64,000 bases of DNA. Origin: Halichondria panicea (taxonomy: Eukaryota; Porifera; Demospongiae; Suberitida; Halichondriidae). This document shows, piece by piece, positions 42,143 through 51,429 of this stretch. The number at the start of each line of letters is the position of its first letter. Positions within the stretch are counted from its first letter, which is position 1. A model generated the notes under the pieces. The model saw nothing but the letters and a program-made list of their open reading frames with translations, was not told where the DNA came from and ran no database searches. Position numbers and translations under genes: made by a program. The stretch lies in assembly GCF_963675165.1 (NCBI RefSeq), contig NC_087381.1, positions 2,480,001 to 2,544,000 on the forward strand. Direction: 5' to 3'.

Positions 42143-42980
42143 CATGAGTACTATGCTGTTATCTGTGAAACCAGCATAATTATGATGAAGTTGTAGTATA
42201 ACAGAGTTACTTCATCTCATAGTATAATTTCATCAGCTCACAAAGAACGGTATTTTTATTTATTGGATTGTGTGTACCGTATAGCAGCTAGGTACTGCCC
42301 TTTGCAGCTCAATTGGAAGTAAATTAAAAACAAAAAAACCCTTGAGATAAGTGTAACAGTAAACCACAATACTATATATGGAGCAAGGACAAAATTTGGG
42401 AACAATAGTGTAAGACCAGTTTAATTTGTTGTTGTAGTTTTTTCACGCTATTTGGTGTAACTCATAATTATTAGCTCACGTGAAGTTTTAGTAAATAGTA
42501 AAATGCAAAAAATCACTTGAGATAAGTGTTTACCTGATGCTGAACCAGTCTCCAATTCTCTGCCACATAACTCCTCTTGATAAGCAGTGGTGTCGGAAAG
42601 GGGGGGAGGCTCCAGGGGCTGGAGCCCCCATCTTTCTAGGCTAGATGACTTGTCAAGCTGCACTATGTAGATAGCCGCACTTAAAAAACTAGATCCCCTC
42701 ATTGAGAAATTGCTTCGTATGCCACTGATAAGGGTTTCCTGGTTACCCAACCAGTAGTTTATTGAATGTTTAGGTTAACTTATAAATCTATATATATCCA
42801 CATGAATCTTCTGTTTCAAAATTTAAACGTTTTTATTTTATTTTATTTTATAATAATTCAGCATATAGCATAGGATATACACAATTAGCTAGTATAGCTA
42901 TAGATGTAAAGTGCATCCTAAAGAATGTGTACAGAAATATTTAAACACACTGACAAGCAGTAACAATATCTTCTATATTG
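42143..42980. other. Spacer with transposon-like debris
   Basis: Unit 3' flank continues to about 42290. Two CTTGAGATAAGTGT blocks (42343, 42513) and a G-rich block AGGCTCCAGGGGCTGGAGCC near 42608 look like repeat debris. No gene seen. Confidence 0.35.
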
Positions 42981-42986
42981 TGCGTA

Positions 42987-43349
42987 CTAACAAAGTTTGT
43001 TCCATAAAGTTACAGCATGTGGGAAGAATGAGTATTGGTACATTGATGTTTGAAATCTAATTGGTACCAGGGAAAGACCATTAACTGAACGGCTATTGTA
43101 GACAATCTCTCTTCTTTCAACCGGTGGGTTGGGAAAGTCTATCATGTCATGTAAAATTTTGTACAAGTGGCACATTCTTGCAACTACTCTTCTTGTCTCC
43201 AGACTTGTAAGGCCAGATGCTGACAGCAGTTCTCCCTGCTTTAGATCCCACTGACCCAGACACACTCTCATGGCAAATCTCTGTACTTTTTCCAGGTTTT
43301 CTATATCTCTTCTATAGTGGGGACTCCATACTTCTGAAGCATATTCCAT
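42987..43349 (-). mobile_element. 5'-truncated LINE fragment (end of reverse-transcriptase ORF)
   Basis: The minus strand encodes MEYASEVWSPHYRRDIENLE, KVQRFAMRVCLG and RRVVARMCHLYKILHD, the standard C-terminal region of LINE ORF2 proteins (CR1/L2/jockey-like). Only about 120 residues remain. It abuts a subfamily-B transporter fragment at about 43355, suggesting the insertion or a rearrangement removed that copy's 5' half. Confidence 0.8.
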
Positions 43350-43355
43350 ATATGT

Positions 43356-44366
43356 GGCCTGGTACAGTATCTTGTGCTTTCGTGGATCCTGATAATGATT
43401 TTATTTTCTTTAGTCTCTATACCCAGTGCTTGCTATGAGCATTCTGTGCTGTAGTATTTTTCTTTTAGCCCCAAAATGGCTAATAATTGAACCGAAATCA
43501 CCTCAGTCCCTCAAAATCATCTACCAAGTTCTAAAGTTTGCTGCCAAGCACAAAGCTCCTCTCAATCGCAGTGCTCTCACATACTGGGAGGAAGACATAC
43601 TTTCAAGAATGGACCTGGGAAAGTCGAGATTTGGTGAACCATTCACTACAGAGCAGGTTGAAGATGTGAAAACGTTCTTTAAGATTATCGTTATCCAAAT
43701 ACCACTGTTTTTTGTCTCATTATCAATTCGCAAATTACGTGTATATCTTGATTCCCAACCATTACCATCTATCGACAAATGCACTGCTTCACTTATTAGT
43801 CTCACATATCACCCGTGTGTCTGTGCAATGTTAGTAACGCTTATCTCAGAATTTATAGTTTATCCTCTAGTTAAAATGGAACCACCAAGTATCCTAAAAC
43901 AGATTGGATTTGCTTGTTTCATCATTGTGGCATCAAATATAGGAATATTGAGTGCAGAAGTTGTGAGCTATTTCCATGATATACAAATTTGGATTGAAGT
44001 AGGTAGTTCAATAATTGGCGGTCTCGTTAACTTATCCTTTTTGACGAACAGTATTTTGTTGTTTGCTTGTGCGCAATCTCCATATAACATGCGTGGTCTA
44101 TTGGCAGGATTTGCATTATTACTTCATGCTTCATCATTTTAGCCCTTGGTGAAGTTTTCTTCCGTATCACGATGAAGTTTTGCGACAAATGCTACAACTA
44201 TATACTATATTCATCAGTCATGGTAGCGATTACTTTGTTTGGATTCATCCTGTACTGCCTCCTGGCTCGCTGGTACAAGAGGAGAGTTAGAGACGAGGAA
44301 TACAATGTACACAGAGTGGTGGAGGAGGTCTATGATCGATACCTTTCCAACGACATGTATCACTGA
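43356..44366 (+). pseudogene. SLC15/POT-like transporter, subfamily B, 5'-truncated
   Basis: Homology to the gene at 27221 starts at its residue ~167 (sequence TATCTTGTGCTTTCGTGG) and continues with an extra base near 43420, the conserved loop (with F-for-Y and E-for-G changes in [16 protein letters not shown]), CAQSPYNMRGLLAG, an extra T near 44138 that shifts the frame, and YKRRVRDEEYNVHRVVEEVY to TGA at 44366. It is otherwise nearly identical to 27221-28717, so the duplication is recent. Confidence 0.88.
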
Positions 44367-44369
44367 ACA

Positions 44370-44889
44370 ATACAACTAAGATAACAGAGCAACCTAGTAT
44401 ACGTACATGTATTCATAAACTTTTTTCTTCACATATGATAGTCATTATTAGCTTTATTTGTCTCTTAGTACGTACAGTCATGCACTATGTGGTTTCATTT
44501 TACCTCTATGTATCCATCTTGTCTTCCACACTGTCCAATTGTGTATAATTATCATCCGACTAGAAAAACATTTGCAATGTGACTAGGATTGGCCGGGGGA
44601 ACCACCAAAAAGCGTGAAAACAAGAAATCAGACGAGAGCATAACTCCAATCCGTTACTGTTATAATTGTACATATAATTTTAGTAGGATTATAATGATCA
44701 CATTAAAAGGTGGTTCATAGGACAACAACTTCAAAATTGAAGCAATTGAGGAAGCACTTGACACTTAAGCTTAGTGTGCGAACATGGTACATTTAGTTTC
44801 ATTTGATGAGAACCCACAATCATATACACATATATATAGCTGCATGTGTCGACTGATGGTGTTGAATACGGCAAAATTAACAATCTTAT
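44370..44889. other. Array spacer with retroelement-tail copy and promoter-like relic
   Basis: The subfamily-B 3' flank runs to about 44560. 44565-44635 resembles the reverse complement of 26940-27015 (the retroelement's tail; shared CATTTGCAATGTGA). 44700-44880 matches a unit 5' region (GAAGCAATTGAGGAAGCACT, ATTTAGTTTCATTTGA) without an ORF. Confidence 0.4.
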
Positions 44890-45045
44890 GGGACAATGCC
44901 GAGGTAATATTAATTAGCTCCACGGCCTAAAGTAGGTGTATATTTCTGATATGACATCTCTTCTCTGTTTGAAAAAAAGATGTGTTCCTGGAGAGAATAA
45001 CTTCATGTGTCTGACTAGGATACTGTATCCCTAAAAAATAAGTAA
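44890..45045 (+). pseudogene. Fossil copies of aldehyde oxidase exons 6 and 7
   Basis: GGGACAATGCCGAGGTAATA then TTAATTAGCTCCACGGCCTA (exon 6) and AGATGTGTTCCTGGAGAGAA then TAACTTCATGTGTCTGACTA (exon 7) line up with 3797-3838 and 3900-3992 in order and spacing. Both frames are broken. Followed at 45060-45260 by a unit 5' region lacking a transporter ORF. Confidence 0.75.
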
Positions 45046-45263
45046 GGATTAATTATTCATTTTTATGTGATTAGGGCACATCAAAAAACCAGAGAAAGTT
45101 TCCATATATGGAAAGACCAATCAAATTTTATGTTGAAAAGGGTTGATTTTGTTATTAAGAAGCACCTGGTGAATCCCTTGTTATTCATAAATGCAGCTGT
45201 TAGTCTGAATCATAATACTTTTAGTTTCATGTCAACCCACATACATGTAGTTGTGGTGAATGG

Positions 45264-45319
45264 TAGCCTCGAATCCAGGCCGATTAGTATTTTAATCAGC
45301 CGGCCTGGATTCGAGGCTA
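45264..45319. repeat. 56-bp hairpin repeat (tagcctcgaatccaggccg)
   Basis: TAGCCTCGAATCCAGGCCG is followed after a short spacer by its complement CGGCCTGGATTCGAGGCTA, a near-perfect hairpin. A related hairpin is at 59406-59460. Confidence 0.85.
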
Positions 45320-45564
45320 GGTGAATGATGGCCTATATACCGTATAGCGGGTATATTTCGAGGGTATTAACTTTCGCAGAGTGACCGTTAGAAAGGTTTT
45401 TGCGGATTTATTTTTCGCGGAATAGCAGCCTTTCTGAAGCATGATTAATTATATAATTATGTACGTACCAAAAGCAAATATGAGACAGTAGCTAATTATT
45501 TTAATGCACATGGATGCGCGATAGACTGTACACTCGTTATGATAAAAACCGACCATCACACATT

Positions 45565-45755
45565 CTATATACCGTATAGCGGGTTATTTTCGCATATTTA
45601 GATTTATAGAGCATCCACACGAAAATAAAATTATTGCACGTATATAAGGTTCAACATCACTATAATTATTGAGCTGTACGAATTTTTTAAATAAGCAAAT
45701 GGTAGTTCATACAAATTTGCACTAATGAAAATTACCCGCTATATACGGTACTAAT
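45565..45755. mobile_element. MITE, 'tatagcggg' TIR family 2
   Basis: Starts TATACCGTATAGCGGGTTAT and ends GAAAATTACCCGCTATATAC. Interior shared with 29841-30012 and 48940-49112. It lies ~430 bp upstream of an intact subfamily-A gene. Confidence 0.7.
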
Positions 45756-46188
45756 CAGTCTGGCGATAAGAAAGTTAGCATGCACCTCTGTGTTGAAAGG
45801 CCCTTTGAAATGACGTACGTAGCACTTTCGTGAGCATAAAAAGGTTCATGGGACAACAATTCTATTGATTATTCAGAAGCAATTGAGGAAGCACTTGAGA
45901 CGCTTGTGAACCTTTCAAAAATGTAGTTACGGCATGTGTGCAAACTTTTAGTTTCATTTGAGAACTCACAATCATATACATGTAGCTGCAGCCATGCTTG
46001 TGTCAATGACACAGATTAATTAACTTCGATTGTTTTAGAAGCACTTGATGAATATTTGCTTGTAAAGCATTCAGAAATGCAGCCCTACTGTGTGCGTGCT
46101 AAGTTTCATGTGAGAAGTCAATAAATGTAGCTGCTTGTGTCAATGCAACAGATTGTAGTGAATTCGAATTTGAACGTATGGTTCAACC

Positions 46189-47691
46189 ATGAAGTGCAAG
46201 TACAGAATGAGGTGGTTCTATTCCAAAGGAGCACTACTTGTTCTGTTCTGGTTACTGCTTGTTACATTTGTTATCATATCAATGATGAGTGTCTTGCCTT
46301 CAACAGATGGCTACTGGGTATACGGTGTTTCATTGCTTCTGTCAATTTTGACGGTGCCACTAACAGGATGGCTGGCTGACGCAAAGTTTGGAAACTATAA
46401 AGTAGTAAGATTTGGTGTATGGCTTTTATTCCTTGCTACTGTTTTTAATTGCTTCTATCACTTAATTGCACCGTTTGTAGGTAACGCTTTGGTTCTGAAA
46501 TCGTTTTTGTTTCTGATTAACGTTTTTTTCATTGTAGGATGTGTTAGTTGCTCTTTAGTATTGTTTCAACTGGGTATGGATCAGATGCCTGATGCTTCAA
46601 GCTCCAGCATTTGCAGCTTTATCACTTGGTTTTCATGTAGTGGTGTATTGGGAGCCTATTTAAGCAATGTTTTATATACTCTGAAGGTAGACTGCTTGGA
46701 TGTTTCATTGCGTACCAACTACCAACAGGTTTGGAGCTTGCTTCTTGTTCTGTCTTTAAGCTGTATTCTTATTTCGGATTTTTGTCTCTCCAAAAATTGG
46801 CTAATAATTGAACCAAAGTCACCAAACTCCCTCAAAACCATCTACCAAGTTCTCAAGTTTGCAGCCAAGCACAAAGCCCCCCTCAATCGCAGTGCTCTCA
46901 CATACTGGGAGGAAGACATACCTTCAAGAGTTGACTTGGGAAAGTTGAGATATGGTGGTCCATTCACTACAGAGCAAGTTGAAGATGTAAAGACTATGTT
47001 TCGTATTTTCCTGGTAGGCTTGTCATTAATGGTGACTGGCTTGTCTACCTTGCATCCACACTATATCGATATACCCAGTGGTCTGAACAAATGTAATTCA
47101 CAAATAGTGAGATCATTTTCATATAATGTGAGTTTATGTTTTATACTTTGGACTTTATTGCACGAGTTTCTAATATTTCCGCTGCTTAGAGACAGGCTTC
47201 CAAGTATTTTAAAAAGGATAGGAATTGCTTCATTTCTTTTTGTTGCCGTTAGTTTGATATGCCTGATTCTGAGCCTCATTAATTATCACTTTGAAGGAGG
47301 TTTGATAGCAATTGATTGGACCGTTTTTGCACTTTACGGATCAATGCAAGGATTGATTACTCAAACTTTTGCCACTTCAGCACTTGAATTTCTTTGTTCC
47401 CAATCACCATACAGCATGAGAGGTCTTCTCACAGCATGTATAGCGGTCTTAGTTATTTTGTCTTCCATATTCAGTTCTGGTACAACCTTTTTATTGGAGA
47501 AATACACTTGTGAGGCAAGTTGTTGTTTTCCTATTTCTTGGTGTGTGGAAGTAACTCTAAGCAGTATTGGACTAATCTTTTACTGTGTTGTGGCTCGTCG
47601 GTACAAGAGAAGAGTGAGGGGAGATGGTTATTTTGCACAGACAATTGTGGAAGAAGTTTACGATCGTTATCTCACTGCAAGAGACAACTAG
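46189..47691 (+). CDS. SLC15/POT-like multipass transporter, subfamily A, intact
   Basis: The ORF encodes 500 residues, starting [17 protein letters not shown]. The N-terminal half ([36 protein letters not shown]) is nearly identical to the nested gene at 4391, while the C-terminal half is closer to the pseudogene at 33562 (WTVFALYGSMQGLITQ), suggesting a mosaic made by recombination or gene conversion. Motifs [36 protein letters not shown] and [13 protein letters not shown] are all present; about 12 membrane segments; C terminus TARDN. 5' region 45756-46188 carries AACTTTTAGTTTCATTTGAG near 45942. Substrate unknown. Confidence 0.85.
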   Translation: MKCKYRMRWFYSKGALLVLFWLLLVTFVIISMMSVLPSTDGYWVYGVSLLLSILTVPLTGWLADAKFGNYKVVRFGVWLLFLATVFNCFYHLIAPFVGNALVLKSFLFLINVFFIVGCVSCSLVLFQLGMDQMPDASSSSICSFITWFSCSGVLGAYLSNVLYTLKVDCLDVSLRTNYQQVWSLLLVLSLSCILISDFCLSKNWLIIEPKSPNSLKTIYQVLKFAAKHKAPLNRSALTYWEEDIPSRVDLGKLRYGGPFTTEQVEDVKTMFRIFLVGLSLMVTGLSTLHPHYIDIPSGLNKCNSQIVRSFSYNVSLCFILWTLLHEFLIFPLLRDRLPSILKRIGIASFLFVAVSLICLILSLINYHFEGGLIAIDWTVFALYGSMQGLITQTFATSALEFLCSQSPYSMRGLLTACIAVLVILSSIFSSGTTFLLEKYTCEASCCFPISWCVEVTLSSIGLIFYCVVARRYKRRVRGDGYFAQTIVEEVYDRYLTARDN

Positions 47692-47827
47692 CTAGAGACA
47701 GACTGTAACATGTATAATTATATGGTATTACAACTTTAGCAGTCATTACTATATTATCATAGCTAGTGCATGTATATACTCACTTGTTGCTTTACTTTAT
47801 ATTTGTGTATGTACATGTTTTTAAGAG

Positions 47828-47876
47828 GTGTTCGAGGAGAAAATATCCCACTTGAACAGATAGGTGCTTGCTGGTG
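47828..47876 (+). pseudogene. Fossil copy of aldehyde oxidase exon 8
   Basis: GTGTTCGAGGAGAAAATATC then GGTGCTTGCTGGTGAGTAG, the same shortened form as at 1801 and 42094, ~135 bp after the transporter stop. Confidence 0.7.
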
Positions 47877-48939
47877 AGTAGTATACTATGCTGTTATCTG
47901 TTAAACCAGCATGTATTTCAACCGTGTTGTTAATTCGTGTGTACACTGATGAAGTTGTAGTATAACCGAGTTACTTTATCTCATAGTTTCATCAGCTCGC
48001 AAAGAATGGCACTTTTCTTTATAGGATTGTGTGGTTCACTATTATTGGCTGATTTAAAATTTTAAACTTGACGATAGCATAGCATAGCATTATTTATCAC
48101 GTGGGATACTATATACTGGGAAATGGTTATCAAACGGGATACCATTCTTTTCTCCTTAGCTTAAATCTGTATTTTATGTGGAGTGTGGCCGCAACTTCAT
48201 GCATTGCCTACTGATGTGGCCGGGACTGAGTAGTAGACTGTAGTGAGCTAATTAATTTGTAGGAAGGAGACTCTGCATTACAATACAAAAGCCCAAGAAT
48301 TAAGTTCGTATATGTATAATTTTTATGGTCCAAGCGACTCCACTCAACGATTCCCCCTCCTTTTCTATAGTATCGTAATCAGTAGAACACATGCATGCAT
48401 GCATCCACAAATTATTGCTATTCTTGTTGGGTATAGGGTAGGACAGTCATGGATATGCTGGGCCTCACCAGATCCTAGGGGGACATGTACAATTTTCACA
48501 CTGCAACAAATTGCCTGGTGCATGGTGGCCACTATGCACCAGGCAACTTTCAGGCACTGATTTGTTGCCTGCACTGTTATAAGCAACCAGTTAGGGGTTG
48601 GTAGATTATGCTGGTATAATTTTTGTCATAATAGGCACATTTTTTGGTAAGAATTATGCTGGCATAATGGGCACCTTTAGAATTATGAGAATTAGGTTTG
48701 GAGGTTAATTATCTCCTTGGCATTCTAGATAGAGTCATGCATGTGTGGCCATTATTTATAGTTCGATGTTACTTGTGCGACAACATGGAGTTTATGTTGT
48801 GATTTCTTATGGAGGAATAATGAGGAATGGATATTTGAGTTGAAAAGAATAATGCTGCTAACATGAGCTTAATTTTTTTAATGCACATGCATGCACAGTA
48901 GATTTAACACTCGTTATGACAAAACAGCGACCATCACAT
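47877..48939. other. Spacer with palindrome and repeat debris
   Basis: Unit 3' flank to about 48060. A near-perfect ~36-bp palindrome at 48511-48546 (TTGCCTGGTGCATGGTGG and its complement with one mismatch) is the main structure. Two GCTGGTATAAT/GCTGGCATAAT motifs at 48609-48665 match 36518-36590. No gene seen. Confidence 0.45.
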
Positions 48940-49112
48940 TTCTATCATAATTTATAGCGGATTATTTTCGTATGATAGAAAGTGTATTTCGTTTTGTAGA
49001 ATTGCACTGCAATTGGTTCAACGTCACTATATTGAGCTGTACAAATATTAAATGAGTATCAGTTCATACACAAATTTGCACCAATGAAAACTACCCACTA
49101 TACGGTACTAAG
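48940..49112. mobile_element. MITE, 'tatagcggg' TIR family 2, decayed
   Basis: Starts near TTTATAGCGGATTATTTTCG and ends CCAATGAAAACTACCCACTATACGG; interior matches 45565-45755 (TTGAGCTGTAC-AATATT block). More diverged than the other two copies. Confidence 0.55.
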
Positions 49113-49274
49113 AAAATAGCACTTTCATGAGTATTCATCACTGTTAAAAAGGTTTATAGAAGTTCTTCATTATATTGATTTATTTGGAAGCAATTGAGGA
49201 AGCACTTCACGCTTGTGAATCATACCTACTGTGCAAACATTTAGTTTCATTTGAGAAAACCCACAATCTTATAT

Positions 49275-49795
49275 TAATTATCTAAAAGGAGCCCTACTTG
49301 TTCTGTTCTGGTTTCTGCTTATTATCTTTGTCATCGTATCAATGATGAGTGTCTTGCTAATTGCTTTTATAGTTTAATTGCACCGTTTGTAGATAGTGCT
49401 TTGGTTCTGAAATCGTTAATTTTGTGTTTGTGATCTAAAAAAAAAATTAAATTAAATTAGTATTGTTTCAACTGGGTGTGGATCAGATGCCTGATGCTTC
49501 AAGCTTCAGCATTAGCAGCTTTATCACTTGGTTTGTATGTTGTGGTATATCGGGAACCTATGCGGTGTTTTATATACTCTAAAGGCTTATACTGTTTGAA
49601 TGACTCTTTGGTACATGCACTGTTTGGATGTTTCATTGTATTCCAACTACCAACAGGTTTGGAGCTTGCTTCTTGTTAAGCTGTGCTCTTATTTCGGATT
49701 TTTGCCTCTCTACTAATAATTGAACAAAAGTCACCAAACTCTCTCAAACCAAACTCCATCTACCATGTTCTCAAGTTTGCAGCCAAGCACAACAT
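49275..49795 (+). pseudogene. SLC15/POT-like transporter, subfamily A, fragment
   Basis: Pieces match subfamily A in order: AAAGGAGCCCTACTTGTTCT (N terminus), CAACTGGGTGTGGATCAGAT (LGVDQMPDAS), TTCCAACTACCAACAGGTTT, and AAGTTTGCAGCCAAGCACAA (loop), with large internal deletions and shifts. Homology ends at about 49795. Highly decayed. Confidence 0.8.
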
Positions 49796-50464
49796 GTGTT
49801 ATTATAATTATACCGTATGACTGGAAAGTTTGGTGGGTGTTTTAATTTGGCCATTACATCCTCATATTTAATGCAGTTCTCGATCTTTAAACTGGCCCAG
49901 TTATAATTATACTGCATGTATACACTGTATCCAGCTATAACTGTATCCAGCTATTATAACGTCCATGTTTTTCGCATAATCGTGATAGTTCTTTTGTTGT
50001 CAAACTGTCTGTATAATTATAGGACGTCATAGCTTACATATATAATTAGTAACTGCATCGAAACCATGCATATACTGTCTAGTAAATTTACCACAGGAAC
50101 CATGTCACTATAAAAGCAATGATTTGAAGTATTGAAGTATTGGGTGGAGGGTGGGCTCCGGTCAAAAAGGTCACTTTACCCCAGTGCAACATGCCATATT
50201 ATACGTACTGCTCTTCCTTTGATCTCAGAGGTCAAAAGGCAACACAGTATACACATTCACAAGATGAAAAATAACTGAGTCAAATTCATTTTTCTGCAGT
50301 TGTGCTCTAATTATAGCATCAAACAGTCAGTTAGTAAATACTCTTTCAACAGCTGCTGATGATGGCTGCATGCATGTACTGTACTAGCAACACAATACAA
50401 TTTGCCACTAGTGAGAAAATTGCTAGAATGCTCACATTTAAGGATGTTCTGGATCTTCATGCGT
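49796..50464. other. Non-coding spacer, no feature seen
   Basis: AT-rich sequence with a GTATCCAGCTATAACT short tandem repeat near 49929-49955. No ORF, TIR pair or array homology recognised. Confidence 0.35.
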
Positions 50465-51061
50465 ATAATCATGTGCTGAGATCCATGAAGTAGTGATAAT
50501 ACTGAGTGCATGGGAAAGGTTTATGGTTAGCATACATATTGAACCACATCAAAGAAAGAGAAAGATAACACCACCACCTTTGTGTTGAAAAAGGTTCTTT
50601 GGGAAACTTCCCAGTATACTAAGTGAATTTGATGTAGCTATTATAATAATAGCACTTTTCAAATTGGGGAAATTTCGCTTGTGAATCAATTGATTTTCAA
50701 TGCATAATTATATGCATGCAGGCTAATGAATTTTAATGAGGCTCATCATTCAATATATACCATTAGCAAGAAATATATAAAATTTGTTCCGTTTTATCGA
50801 GGTTTGATAATCAATAATACACACAACACAACACTCGTTTTTACACCGTCAATAAGAAAGTTAGACCTTATGTTGAAAGCCTTTCCAAAGCCTTTTGGAA
50901 ACCTTCAAATGCAGATACAGCACTAGGTGAATACATGTGTGAATCATTGGAATTGCTGCCTCACTCTATATGGCATACTTTTAGTTTCATTTGGAAATCA
51001 TATAAATCTATAGCTATATACTTGTGCCATGCCATAATATATAGCTATAGTGGATACAGTG
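50465..51061 (+). repeat. Recent segmental duplication of transporter unit 5' region
   Basis: Nearly identical to 32960-33545 apart from small indels (for example CTTTCCAAAGCCTTTTGGAA in both). It includes a trace of exon 7 (GTGCTGAGATCCATGAAGTA), recurring unit blocks and the ACTTTTAGTTTCATTTG block near 50986. The LTR element inserted at its right edge; the continuation resumes at 56324. Confidence 0.8.
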
Positions 51062-51351
51062 TGTGGTGAACTAGAACATTCTGTGACTGGGTTAATTAAG
51101 AACTAGAACATTCCGTGGTAAAGGACCAGAACTTTATGTGTTAAGAACCTTCCAGAGGTTCAGTATTCTAGAACTTTGTGGGTGTTGTAGAACAATCTAG
51201 ATCTTTGGTGCATGTGTCTGTATAAAATAGCTAGAGAAGGAGTTATGTTCAGTTCTGTTCTCATGTTAAAGTTATAGAAGACTCCTATTTACTTGGATCG
51301 TGTTCTGTTTAAGTCAACTGCGAGCCTTGGCGCAGCCGGGGGCTCATGACA
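51062..51351 (+). repeat. 5' LTR
   Basis: 290 bp, TGTGGTGAAC...GGGCTCATGACA. Contains TATAAAATAG at about 51221-51230 as the likely TATA box of the element's promoter. Confidence 0.95.
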
Positions 51352-51353
51352 AT

Positions 51354-51371
51354 TGGTGGCAGCGGTGGGAT
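51354..51371 (+). other. Primer-binding site, probably tRNA-Leu
   Basis: TGGTGGCAGCGGTGGGAT starts two bases after the LTR. It is complementary to a 3' end ATCCCACCGCTGCCA-CCA, which from memory is that of animal tRNA-Leu (AAG/UAA type). Confidence 0.7.
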
Positions 51372-51429
51372 AGTCGAAGACAGTGGTTTTTCGAGACCCA
51401 CAAATTTGAGAAGCGAATGGTAGATCTGT

